A DNA stretch of 63,109 nucleotides from Muribaculaceae bacterium (GTDB lineage Bacteria > Bacteroidota > Bacteroidia > Bacteroidales > Muribaculaceae): assembly GCA_017651515.1 (NCBI GenBank), contig JAGCCU010000080.1, positions 1 through 63,109 of the forward strand. Reading direction: 5' to 3'. The translations under genes were made by a program, and so were the position numbers. Numbering within the stretch: position 1 is the stretch's first letter; every line of letters starts with the position of its first letter. The notes under the pieces are model-generated. The model was given only the letters and a program-made list of their open reading frames with translations, searched no databases and was not told the DNA's origin. Shown here piece after piece: positions 44,887 to 53,491 of this stretch.

Positions 44887-45500
44887 AATGAATGGTTCGG
44901 TTATTACTTTGTGGTTATCCTAAATGTGTCTTGGTTTTTTGAAGCTTGATAAGTCAATAGAACGTAAAACATAAATATTAAACGAAAAAAACTGATTGTT
45001 GATTAATTACTGCTTTCGGTTTATGGTTTGCTGCCATTCCCCAGCCACTGGCTTAAGCCCCGTTTTTCCAAAATTGTTGGCAAAAATAGTAGAATTTTTT
45101 TTAACTGGACATGATTTAATATTTTTTTTAACAGTTGCGAAGCAGAGATTCATCAGTTTTCATCAATTAGCTATAATTCAGCTCGCCAAGAACGCTTTAT
45201 TTCACGACCAAGATAAATTTCCGCTGAGCCTATTTGTCCCACCTTTTATAGGATGAGCCGCAACTGTATATTTTGTCCCCCAATAGACTTTTCAATTACA
45301 AAATCTTGAGCGAAATGAGCGAAATGTTTGCACACCTCAAGAATTTTGGCGAAATTCGCAAATAAATTGTGCATGGCAGTGATTTTTGACGTTTTAATCT
45401 TTGCAAATAAATAGCTGAAAATCAACTATATGTGCAACTTAAATATAATTACCTAAGTTTCTTAGCTTATTAATTCCGCCAACGGGTTAAACTGATCGCT
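44887..45500. other. 614-bp region without a recognised gene
   Basis: This AT-rich stretch lies between the divergent tolC-like and EcsC-like genes. A short frame on the plus strand (44996-45256) has no convincing homology or initiation signal. Two copies of TTTGTCCC occur near 45233 and 45273. On the minus strand a TATTTTTG box (45088-45081) could serve the efflux operon. The left-hand counterpart of the 21-nt repeat ends this region. Confidence 0.5.
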
Positions 45501-45514
45501 TTGCTTGACAAGAT
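45494..45514 (+). repeat. 21-nt near-identical direct repeat, right copy
   Basis: Matches 39770-39790 with one mismatch. It overlaps the presumed TTG start of the EcsC-like gene. Confidence 0.55.
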
Positions 45515-46268
45515 AAAAAACCTGATTGCCTACTGTTTGAATAAGTACGCGTGGCTGCTGTCGCTCGTGCTGAGAATAAATGTTGTGCATCTCAACAAAG
45601 AGAAATACACACGCAAGGTGGTGCGTCGCTTCTATCGCGACAACGAAGATGAAGTGTGTGGCAAGGCTCTGGAGACATCATTGTCCAGCGTTCTCACCGA
45701 CAAGCAGAAGCAGAAGCAGTACAAGTCGATAAAACGTACTTTTGGCTCCATGGTATTCCTGATGTCGTTCATCACTTGCTTCCCCGAGAGCATTTTGGGG
45801 ATTGTGATTGCCTGTGCCGTTGACATCGCATTCTTCCAAGCGTGCCTCTATATGGCTATGCAGCGCATACTCCTATTATACGGTACTGCCGAAGACGAAG
45901 ATGCCGATGAGACCAAGTCGATGCAGAAGGTCATAGCCATCGAGAGCTCTGGACTAATGCTTGGCAAGTACCCGCTGTTGCAGAAGATGAAGAGCGTAGT
46001 GGGATGGCTGGGGCGGCAAATAGTGAAACGCATTGGCCCTAAGTACATGGCTAAGGCATCCAGAGCCGCCTTTATAGTGTTGCGCCGTCAGGGAATCAAG
46101 TGGTTCTCAATTGTTATTGCCAAGGAGAAGGTTGACATGGTATTTAACCTGATTGTCCCAGCGACATGCGCATTGATTGCCGGAATCGTGTCGGTGATTA
46201 TTTTCATTCCCATGTGCAGCAAACTGAGAAAACACCTGGTTGAAGGTCGCAGCTCGAAGAACCTCTGA
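45501..46268 (+). CDS. EcsC-like membrane protein, start uncertain
   Basis: About 255 aa if started at the TTG of 45501. No in-frame ATG exists near the N-terminus, and the frame is open back to a TAA at 45471, so the gene could be 5'-truncated. The protein has a basic N-terminal helix region, hydrophobic segments (MVFLMSFITCFPESILGIVI and ACAVDIAFFQACLYMAM), an ILLLYG motif and a C-terminal membrane hairpin (LIVPATCALIAGIVSVIIFI). The pattern resembles EcsC-family proteins, a tentative assignment. It abuts one copy of the 21-nt direct repeat. Confidence 0.55.
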   Translation: MLDKIKNLIAYCLNKYAWLLSLVLRINVVHLNKEKYTRKVVRRFYRDNEDEVCGKALETSLSSVLTDKQKQKQYKSIKRTFGSMVFLMSFITCFPESILGIVIACAVDIAFFQACLYMAMQRILLLYGTAEDEDADETKSMQKVIAIESSGLMLGKYPLLQKMKSVVGWLGRQIVKRIGPKYMAKASRAAFIVLRRQGIKWFSIVIAKEKVDMVFNLIVPATCALIAGIVSVIIFIPMCSKLRKHLVEGRSSKNL

Positions 46269-46310
46269 AAACTCTGAGATTTGCGAGACTATTACCGGCG
46301 TCAGCCTAAA

Positions 46311-46352
46311 ACTATTCACTATTCACTATTAACTATTCACTATTCACTATTA
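46311..46352. repeat. Tandem heptamer tract
   Basis: Head-to-tail copies of ACTATTC with an ACTATTA variant run into and include the stop codon of the C69 dipeptidase gene. Such heptamer tracts are typical of slipped-strand repeats. Confidence 0.7.
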
Positions 46353-47963
46353 GAACCCTGTCCAGGTCTGTCGCCAGAGATTGCGTGTTATTTCGTCCCA
46401 GCGAACGATGGTTGCACCAAAGAAGTCGGCGACATAGCCGTCGAGCATTTCCTGAGCCTTCTTTTCGCTATCGCCGTTCAGTTGCATCCAAGTGTTTTCA
46501 ACGAATGGCAGTTCGCGTTGGCCTTTTGCTGCGAAGTAGTCACGTTGGGGCTCAATCAACGAGCGGTATTTTCCCCATCGAACAGTGGCTAGTCGGTTGG
46601 CCTTGCGGTAATGCCACAGGGCGGCATCGTCGCGGTCGGAGTGCTGTCCGCACACCTGTAACAATGCTGGCAACTTCGTTGTCCCAGCGAAGATTGGGAA
46701 GCGGGGACTCTCACCAGGGTTGTCGAGTGCCATCCAAGTGACACCTCCGACGGCATCGGGTAGCCATGACCTGCATTGTATTACGGTGCTGTAAGCGCAC
46801 CATGAAACACTGACGGTGCGGATGTTCTTCATCGCCGAATCACCCATGGCATAGTACATGTTTATCTCATCAGGGCGCATCCAGGGGTTGGAGAACGGCG
46901 AAACGATGCTGTCTGGCTCATTCTCCACTAGGTTGCCATCCTTGTCCTTACGGTTAGGATTGGGGATGCGGTTACGTCCGCTGAGGTTCTTGTCGGTGCC
47001 TTCGTAGTAGCTAGTCAACAGTTGCATCACACGTTCTGGGCTGACCAAAGAGTCGGGCTTGACACTTAATGGCAACAATTCGACAGTGTCGCTGAGATTG
47101 AGTGATGGTGCGAGTTGACTCATGATGAAGTGTTCGCGCACGCTATAGTTTTTCTTCTCGTGGAAGTAGTTCTCACCACTGTAAGCCTTGAAGAAGTTGA
47201 ACTCCTCCTTTCCGTCCCAGAATTTCAACTTTTTTGCAACGTCAAATACGTTATCCGAAGCCATGTATCTGTCAGGATTGTTTAGGTCGAGGGTAGTGAT
47301 TCGTGAGATATTGGCCGAGACTGCAATCTCGTCATCGGGGATGTGCACCGCAGCCCATACGCCGCCAATCTTCTTAGGCCCTTCACCGAAGACTTCGAAA
47401 ATCCACACTTCATTCTTGTCGGCAACGGTCAGGCATTCACCGCTATCTCCATAGCCGTAATCCTTTACGAGTTGCCCCATCAGCTTTATAGCTTCACGAG
47501 CTGTCGAGCAGCGTTCGAGTGCTATTCGCTCCAGTTCTTCGATTAGGAACATCCCCTTGGGGTTTCGCAGTGTATCGCGTCCGCCAATGGTGGTTTCACC
47601 AATAGCAAGCTGTTTCTCGTTCATGCATGGGTAAGCAGTATCGAGGAAGCGATAAGTGTGCCGTACCTGTGGAATAACGCCGCGTACGTGCATCTTGGTG
47701 CTGTCCTGCGCCGACTGTGTGTGAATGCGGCCCTCATAGATGGCAGTGACAGTGTCGCGCTCATAATCGCGAGCTGGTGCCATGGTCATCCAAGTGCGGT
47801 ACCATGAGTCACAGGTATGTGAGGTCATAACTGAGCCATCGGTCGAGGCGCGCTTGCCTACCATGATGCTGGTACAGGACATGCGTGATGAAGGCTCGTT
47901 AATTTGAGCTGTCAAAGGCAGTGAAATCAAAAGTGTGGCTAATGCCAGTAAGGTTTTTCTCAT
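46350..47963 (-). CDS. Secreted C69-family dipeptidase
   Basis: About 537 aa from the ATG at 47963, where a signal peptide begins (RKTLLALATLLISLPLTAQ); the longer frame runs into the upstream gene. The catalytic cysteine is C30 in RMSCTSIMVGKRAS, which becomes or lies near the mature N-terminus, as in Ntn-fold C69 enzymes. DGSVMTSHTCDS and GYGDSGECLTVADKNEVWIF are family motifs. Its start overlaps the LMW-PTP stop (ATGA), so translation is coupled. It presumably trims peptides in the periplasm. Confidence 0.9.
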   Translation of the reverse strand: MRKTLLALATLLISLPLTAQINEPSSRMSCTSIMVGKRASTDGSVMTSHTCDSWYRTWMTMAPARDYERDTVTAIYEGRIHTQSAQDSTKMHVRGVIPQVRHTYRFLDTAYPCMNEKQLAIGETTIGGRDTLRNPKGMFLIEELERIALERCSTAREAIKLMGQLVKDYGYGDSGECLTVADKNEVWIFEVFGEGPKKIGGVWAAVHIPDDEIAVSANISRITTLDLNNPDRYMASDNVFDVAKKLKFWDGKEEFNFFKAYSGENYFHEKKNYSVREHFIMSQLAPSLNLSDTVELLPLSVKPDSLVSPERVMQLLTSYYEGTDKNLSGRNRIPNPNRKDKDGNLVENEPDSIVSPFSNPWMRPDEINMYYAMGDSAMKNIRTVSVSWCAYSTVIQCRSWLPDAVGGVTWMALDNPGESPRFPIFAGTTKLPALLQVCGQHSDRDDAALWHYRKANRLATVRWGKYRSLIEPQRDYFAAKGQRELPFVENTWMQLNGDSEKKAQEMLDGYVADFFGATIVRWDEITRNLWRQTWTGF

Positions 47964-48430
47964 ATTAGTTGTGTTTTGATTGTTTCTAATAAAGCCGTGC
48001 AGCCTTCGGTCACGTCTCGCCATGTGGCATTGAAGTCGCCAGTGTACCAAGGGTCGGCAACGTTGCCTGGTCGTGAAGTGTAGTCGAGCAGCAGATGGAT
48101 TTTATTGTCGGGATCGCCGCCGGCTATCCATTTCATATTACGTAGGTTGGCACTGTCCATACCCACCAATAGGTCATATTCCTCATAGTCTCGTCTAGTC
48201 ATCTGCCGTGCTGTCTTGCCGTCGCAGCCTATGCCATGTTCAGCGAGTTTGCGCCGAGCCGGGGGATAGACTGGGTTGTCGATTTCTTCGGTCGAGGTTG
48301 CTGCCGAGGCAATATGGAAACGGTCGGTAAGTCCAGCATCTTCCACCATCCGTTTCATGACAAACTCGGCCATTGGACTCCTGCAGATATTACCGTGGCA
48401 CACGAAGAGTATTTTGAATAGATCTTTCAT
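47960..48430 (-). CDS. Low-molecular-weight protein tyrosine phosphatase
   Basis: A 156-aa phosphatase. The CX5R loop is C11-HGNIC-R17-S, and the general-acid segment is DPWYTGDF near residue 130. Cytoplasmic. It overlaps both neighbours by 4 nt (ATGA), the middle gene of a tightly coupled three-gene operon. There is no kinase or capsule gene beside it, so its substrate is not suggested by context. Confidence 0.93.
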   Translation of the reverse strand: MKDLFKILFVCHGNICRSPMAEFVMKRMVEDAGLTDRFHIASAATSTEEIDNPVYPPARRKLAEHGIGCDGKTARQMTRRDYEEYDLLVGMDSANLRNMKWIAGGDPDNKIHLLLDYTSRPGNVADPWYTGDFNATWRDVTEGCTALLETIKTQLI

Positions 48431-48894
48431 CGATGATCTTCAATGATTGGTGCGATGATAGCAGAAATTGCTTCAAGGTGAAGGCTATCGGTATCGTCGA
48501 ATGTGGCGAGTTCTCGACTGTCGATGTCGAGTACCGCTATTACTTCACCATTGCTGTCGCGCACTGGCACCACTATTTCGGAGCGTGATTCGCTGCTGCA
48601 TGCAATGTGGCCGGGAAACTGCTCTACATCTTGAACAACGATGGTTTCATTATGTTCCCATGCAGTACCGCATACCCCTTTGCCGCGTTTTATGCGGTAG
48701 CAAGCCACCGGTCCTTGGAAAGGTCCAAGATGCAACTCTTCGTTGCGTACAATATAAAATCCTGTCCACCAGAATTTCATTGTTTCGTGGATGAGTGCGG
48801 CGACGTTTGCCATTACCGAAATGGCATCGTCTTCACCTTCGACGAGTGACTTTACTTGCGTCACGAGTAGATTGTATTGTTTTTGTTTATCCAT
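48427..48894 (-). CDS. GAF-domain free methionine-(R)-sulfoxide reductase
   Basis: About 155 aa from MDKQKQYN (48894); an ATG at 48900 is also possible, and the promoter position excludes the longer frame. A single GAF domain with WWTGFYIV, GPVACYRIKRGKGVCGTAW and HIACSSESRSEIVVPV shows the three cysteines used by fRMsr enzymes. It reduces free Met-R-O in the cytoplasm. It is the first gene of the fRMsr / LMW-PTP / C69 operon. Confidence 0.9.
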   Translation of the reverse strand: MDKQKQYNLLVTQVKSLVEGEDDAISVMANVAALIHETMKFWWTGFYIVRNEELHLGPFQGPVACYRIKRGKGVCGTAWEHNETIVVQDVEQFPGHIACSSESRSEIVVPVRDSNGEVIAVLDIDSRELATFDDTDSLHLEAISAIIAPIIEDHR

Positions 48895-48917
48895 AATCAT
48901 TTTTTCGTGAAGTATTG

Positions 48918-48925
48918 CAAAGGTA
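48918..48925 (-). promoter_or_regulatory. -7 box of the fRMsr operon
   Basis: TACCTTTG on the minus strand, 24 nt before the ATG at 48894. It decides against the longer reading frame starting at 48972. Confidence 0.6.
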
Positions 48926-49002
48926 CAAACTTTAATTGTTAAAGTCGGATTTTGTGAGAAAAAAATCTTCATTTTTTTGCTTATTAATCATTCAAATTGT
49001 AG

Positions 49003-49010
49003 TACCTTTG
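49003..49010 (+). promoter_or_regulatory. -7 box of the mreB operon
   Basis: TACCTTTG with a TTTG (48976-48979) 23 nt upstream, slightly wider than the usual spacing. The leader before mreB would be about 145 nt. Confidence 0.5.
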
Positions 49011-49162
49011 CAGTTGGAAAATTAGACGTTTTTTCAAAGGATGTCTGCAAGACTGGAAATGCTTCCTGGTTTTGCAGTTAATTTGCACAAAACACTAATG
49101 AGCCGAAGCATTTTAATTTAAAGTATTTATTTAATAATCAGCTAATTAAGAGTTAAATTAAT

Positions 49163-50182
49163 ATGGGACTTTTATCATTTACGCAAGAAATAGCAGTTGA
49201 CCTTGGAACGGCCAACACTATCATTATACATAACAACAAGATCGTTATCGATGAGCCATCGGTAGTAGCGCTTGATTCGAAAACAAACAAGTTGATTGCT
49301 GTCGGTGAACGTGCTCGCGAGATGCATGGCAAGGTTCACGAGGGAATCCGTACCGTTCGCCCGCTGAGTGACGGTGTGATTGGTGACTTCTATGCAGCCG
49401 AGCTTATGCTTCGTGGCATGATAAAGAAAGTGAGTGCCAAGAATCACTGGTTCTCGCCTTCACTTCGCATGGTTGTATGTATTCCTTCGGGTTCAACCGA
49501 AGTAGAGATACGTGCGGTGCGTGACTCGAGCGAACACGCAGGCGGTCGTGATGTATATATGATTTACGAGCCTATGGCAGCTGCCCTGGGTATTGGCCTA
49601 GATGTTCTTGCACCCGAGGGTAACATGATCGTCGATATAGGTGGTGGAACTACTGAAATTGCCGTTATCTCACTTGGCGGTATCGTGAGCAACAAGAGTA
49701 TCCGTATTGCTGGTGATGATCTTACTGCTGACATCCGTGAGCATATGCGCCGTGCGCACAATGTGCGTGTGGGTGAGCGTACAGCCGAACAAATCAAGAT
49801 TGAGGTGGGTTCAGCCCTTACCGAGCTTGAAGAGGAGCCAGAACCATTCATCGTTCATGGTCCTAACGTGATGACGGCGTTGCCAATGGAAGTGGCCGTG
49901 ACTTATCAGGAGATATGCCACTGCATCGAGAAGTCAATCAGCAAGATTGAGGCAGCCGTGTTGAGCGCCCTTGAGCAGACTCCTCCAGAGCTCTATGCCG
50001 ACATCGTCCAAAACGGAGTATATCTGACAGGTGGCGGTGCCCTTCTCCGTGGTCTTGACAAGCGCCTGACAGACAAGATTGGCATTAAGTTCCACGTTGC
50101 CGAAGACCCATTGCATGCCGTAGCCAAGGGTACCGGTGTAGCTCTGAAGAACATCAAGCACTTCCAGTTCTTGAAACGATAA
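49163..50182 (+). CDS. mreB: Rod-shape-determining actin homologue MreB
   Basis: A 339-aa actin-like ATPase that organises lateral cell-wall synthesis. Phosphate 1 motif VDLGTANTII at the N-terminus, phosphate 2 MIVDIGGGTTEIAVISLGG (about 155-173), and adenosine motif VYLTGGGALLRGL near the C-terminus. First gene of the mreBCD-mrdA-rodA operon. Confidence 0.98.
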   Translation: MGLLSFTQEIAVDLGTANTIIIHNNKIVIDEPSVVALDSKTNKLIAVGERAREMHGKVHEGIRTVRPLSDGVIGDFYAAELMLRGMIKKVSAKNHWFSPSLRMVVCIPSGSTEVEIRAVRDSSEHAGGRDVYMIYEPMAAALGIGLDVLAPEGNMIVDIGGGTTEIAVISLGGIVSNKSIRIAGDDLTADIREHMRRAHNVRVGERTAEQIKIEVGSALTELEEEPEPFIVHGPNVMTALPMEVAVTYQEICHCIEKSISKIEAAVLSALEQTPPELYADIVQNGVYLTGGGALLRGLDKRLTDKIGIKFHVAEDPLHAVAKGTGVALKNIKHFQFLKR

Positions 50183-50200
50183 AAACGCGAGGAGGGTCAG

Positions 50201-51070
50201 ATGAATAATCTGCTCAGTTTCTTCGTCAAGCATAGCGCATGGTTCGTGTTCATGGTTTACATGATACTGAGCCTTGTGCTTCTGTTTCGTGACAACCCAT
50301 ACCAACAGAGCGTATATCTGACATCGGCAAATGCCGTGAGCGCTACTACATATGAGGCCCTGAGCACGGTTACATCATATTTTCACTTGAAGGATATCAA
50401 CGAGGACCTTCAGGAACGAAATGCGTTGTTGGAGATGGAGCTTGTCCGCTTACGCTCTCAGGTAAAAGACCTTCAGGTTCAAATTCCAGACTCAATGCGC
50501 GAATCATGGCCTCAGCGTTTCAATTTCGTGATGGCTCGTGTAATCAGTAACAGCATAGCCCAGCCACATAACTATATCACCATCAATAAGGGCAGCAACC
50601 AAGGAGTAAGGCCTCAGATGGGTGTGGTGGACCAGAATGGCGTGGTAGGTGTTGTGAACGTGGTAGGCCGTAATGCATCACGTGTTATTTCTCTGCTGAA
50701 CACCGACATGAAATTGTCGTGCAAGCTTAAGAATAACGAATACTTCGGCTCACTCATATGGGACGGCCGGAGTCCGGAATATGCCGTGCTGGGTGACTTG
50801 CCCAAGCACATCACTTTCAACAAGGGCGACACGGTGATTACTAGTGGTTACTCGGCATTGTTTCCCGAAGGCTTGATAGTGGGTGTCGTTGAGGGTAGCG
50901 ATAAAGGTGCGGATGCAAGTTTTGCATCGCTTCGAGTGAAATTGACCACGAATTTCAGTCAGTTGAGTGCAGTCAGGGTTATTACAAACAATATGAGCGA
51001 CGAGTTGCATCAGCTAGAGCGAGCTGATGCCGATTCGGTGGCTCTTGCCAATAAAGACCGCAAGCCATGA
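50201..51070 (+). CDS. mreC: Rod-shape-determining protein MreC
   Basis: A 289-aa bitopic protein: N-terminal membrane helix (WFVFMVYMILSLVLLF), a coiled coil (EDLQERNALLEMELVRLRSQ) and a periplasmic beta-domain with ITINKGSNQGVRPQMGVV. It links MreB to PBP2. It starts 18 nt after mreB and overlaps mreD by 4 nt. Confidence 0.95.
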   Translation: MNNLLSFFVKHSAWFVFMVYMILSLVLLFRDNPYQQSVYLTSANAVSATTYEALSTVTSYFHLKDINEDLQERNALLEMELVRLRSQVKDLQVQIPDSMRESWPQRFNFVMARVISNSIAQPHNYITINKGSNQGVRPQMGVVDQNGVVGVVNVVGRNASRVISLLNTDMKLSCKLKNNEYFGSLIWDGRSPEYAVLGDLPKHITFNKGDTVITSGYSALFPEGLIVGVVEGSDKGADASFASLRVKLTTNFSQLSAVRVITNNMSDELHQLERADADSVALANKDRKP

Positions 51071-51588
51071 CTAAGACGATAATTCATTTCATATTGCTCT
51101 CGTTGGTCATGATTTTGTTACAGACAGTGTGTAACAAAATTATCCTGTTTGATGTGGCTGTTCCGTTGGTTTTCATCTACGTTATCCTTCGTCTTCCAAT
51201 AAATTGGCATAGCAACATTGTACTGACCATTGCATTCCTGATGGGTCTTTTGGTAGATGTGTTCAACAATACACCTGGCATGAATGCATTGTCATGCACG
51301 GTGCTTGCCGGAGTTCGTCCTGCGGTATTCAATGCATACGTTCCCCGAGGTGAGGAGTTGGCCGAATCCACGATGCCGTCAATCAGTAGTCTGGGCATTG
51401 GTGTGTATGCAAAGTATATGGTAACCCTTGTGCTGATCTATTGCACTCTGATATTCTTTATTCAGGCTTTCACTGTTCGTGACGTGTTGCTCACAATAGA
51501 GCGTGTGTTGGCCAGTACGTTGCTCACTGCGGTGATTTTGTTAGGTCTTGACAGCTTAGTAAGTACTAAACGTGAGAAAGGATTATAA
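51067..51588 (+). CDS. mreD: Rod-shape-determining protein MreD
   Basis: A 173-aa polytopic membrane protein with about five hydrophobic segments (for example FILLSLVMILLQTVCNKIIL and IVLTIAFLMGLLVDVFNNTP). Identified mainly by position between mreC and mrdA and by the LLVDVFNNTPG segment. It overlaps mreC by 4 nt and mrdA by 17 nt. Confidence 0.9.
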   Translation: MTKTIIHFILLSLVMILLQTVCNKIILFDVAVPLVFIYVILRLPINWHSNIVLTIAFLMGLLVDVFNNTPGMNALSCTVLAGVRPAVFNAYVPRGEELAESTMPSISSLGIGVYAKYMVTLVLIYCTLIFFIQAFTVRDVLLTIERVLASTLLTAVILLGLDSLVSTKREKGL

Positions 51589-53491
51589 TCTCGAGAAGCG
51601 CAAGTTTGTGATTGCGGGCTTCATTGTCGTGCTGGTGTTGATTTACATCGGTCGCTTGTTTGTGTTGCAGGTGGGAGACAGCAAGTACAAGGAAAATGCC
51701 GACAGCAATGCGTTTTTAGAAAAAACCATATACCCTTCTCGTGGATTGATTTTCGACCGCAACGATAGTTTGGTGGTGTATAATCAGCCGGCATACGATG
51801 TCATGATGATACCCAAGGACGTGCAGCCGTTTGACACACTTGACTTTTGCCAGACTCTGCAAATCTCTAAGGAAGAATTGTTGCGCCGCATAGAGACCAT
51901 GAAGAAAGGGCGTAACTACTCGGCCTATACTCAGCAAATCTTGTTGCCACACATTTCGGCTCAGGATTACGGCCGTTTTCAAGAAAAGCTTTATCGTTTT
52001 CCAGGCTTTTATATCGTTCAGCGCATACTGCGACAGTACAACGTGACATGCGGAGCAAACATATTGGGCAACATCCGCGAGGTGAACCAGAGCGACATAG
52101 ACCGTGATGACTACTACCGTCCTGGTGACTATATTGGCGACCTTGGGGTGGAGAAAAGCTACGAAAAATGGCTTCGTGGTCGCAAGGGTAAGGAAATCCT
52201 TATCCGTGATGCTTTGGGCAAGATTAAGGGCCGTTATAACGATGGTGCCAACGATGTTACTCCCATTGCCGGCAATGATCTACACATGAGCATAGACATG
52301 GATTTGCAGGCACTGGGCGAGCGCTTGATGCAAGGGAAGATGGGTGCTATCGTTGCCATAGAGCCAAAGACTGGTGAGATTTTGGCTCTGGTTACCAGTC
52401 CAAACTACGATCCGTCTCTCCTCATGGGCAAGGAGCGCGGCAATAACTACGCGGCTCTTATTGCCGATCCACGTATGCCGCTTTTTGACCGCTCTATCCA
52501 GGCAGCCTATCCTCCTGGTTCGACGTTCAAGCCCACACAGGGACTCATTTTCTTGCAAGAGGGTATAATCGATTTAACTACGGCATTCCCCTGTTATCGC
52601 GGTTTCGTAAGCGGCGGTATGCGCGTGGGTTGCCACGGACATGGGTCACCTCTTCCACTGAAGCCTGCGATACAGACGTCATGCAATGCGTTTTTCTGCT
52701 GGGGTCTGAAGCGAATGCTTGAAAACCGCAAGAAGTATAAATCAACTAGCGAGGCTTTTGAGGTATGGAAGCGACACATGGTTTCTATGGGCTATGGTTA
52801 CAAGCTTGACGTTGACCTTCCGCACGAGAGCCGTGGATTCATTCCCAACAGTGCTTTTTATGACAAGATCAAGGGCGAGGGCAAGTGGACAAGCTACAGT
52901 ATTATCAGTGATGCGATAGGGCAGGGCGAAATTCTTGCCACTCCACTACAAATTGCCAATTTGGCTGCTACCATTGCCAATCGTGGTTACTACATTACAC
53001 CTCACGTGGTGCGTAACATAGCCGGTGTGGGTGTGCTGAAGAAGAGCATCGAACGTCATGATCCCACCATCGACAAGAAGTATTATGAGAGCATAGCAGA
53101 AGGCATGCGCATGGCAGTGACAGGCGGAACGTGCCGTGGAGCCAATTTGGCGGGTTTGGAAGTGTGTGGAAAGACAGGTACTGCCCAGAACCCTCATGGT
53201 CGCGACCACTCGGTGTTCATGGGATTCGCACCCATGAACGACCCCAAAATCGCTATTTGCGTATATGCCGAAAATTCCGGTTTCGGAGCCACGGTGGCAG
53301 TGCCAGTTGGAGCGGTCATGATAGAGAAATACCTGCGCGGTAAACTCTCTGGCGGAGGCGAAGCCAAGGCATCCAGAATGTCATCAACAAGCAGCTACAG
53401 CACTAAGGCTTATGGCTCCAAGAAGCTGACTCAGTCTCAACAATCATCAAAACTTAAGAGCGAAAATGGAACTACAGCAACAAAACAATGA
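51572..53491 (+). CDS. mrdA: Penicillin-binding protein 2 (elongasome transpeptidase)
   Basis: A 639-aa class B PBP with a GTG start inside the mreD 3' end. N-terminal membrane anchor (FVIAGFIVVLVLIYIGRLFV), pedestal domain (YPSRGLIFDRND; VEKSYEKWLRG) and transpeptidase domain with S317-T-F-K, the SCNAFF (SxN) motif and K534-T-G-T. The low-complexity Ser/Gln/Lys-rich tail (after about 595) is typical for the phylum. It overlaps rodA by 26 nt. Confidence 0.96.
   Translation: MRKDYNLEKRKFVIAGFIVVLVLIYIGRLFVLQVGDSKYKENADSNAFLEKTIYPSRGLIFDRNDSLVVYNQPAYDVMMIPKDVQPFDTLDFCQTLQISKEELLRRIETMKKGRNYSAYTQQILLPHISAQDYGRFQEKLYRFPGFYIVQRILRQYNVTCGANILGNIREVNQSDIDRDDYYRPGDYIGDLGVEKSYEKWLRGRKGKEILIRDALGKIKGRYNDGANDVTPIAGNDLHMSIDMDLQALGERLMQGKMGAIVAIEPKTGEILALVTSPNYDPSLLMGKERGNNYAALIADPRMPLFDRSIQAAYPPGSTFKPTQGLIFLQEGIIDLTTAFPCYRGFVSGGMRVGCHGHGSPLPLKPAIQTSCNAFFCWGLKRMLENRKKYKSTSEAFEVWKRHMVSMGYGYKLDVDLPHESRGFIPNSAFYDKIKGEGKWTSYSIISDAIGQGEILATPLQIANLAATIANRGYYITPHVVRNIAGVGVLKKSIERHDPTIDKKYYESIAEGMRMAVTGGTCRGANLAGLEVCGKTGTAQNPHGRDHSVFMGFAPMNDPKIAICVYAENSGFGATVAVPVGAVMIEKYLRGKLSGGGEAKASRMSSTSSYSTKAYGSKKLTQSQQSSKLKSENGTTATKQ

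Noticed and set aside
44996-45256. 86-aa frame in the 614-bp gap
   Set aside because: Low-complexity hydrophobic translation, no ribosome binding site, no family resemblance.
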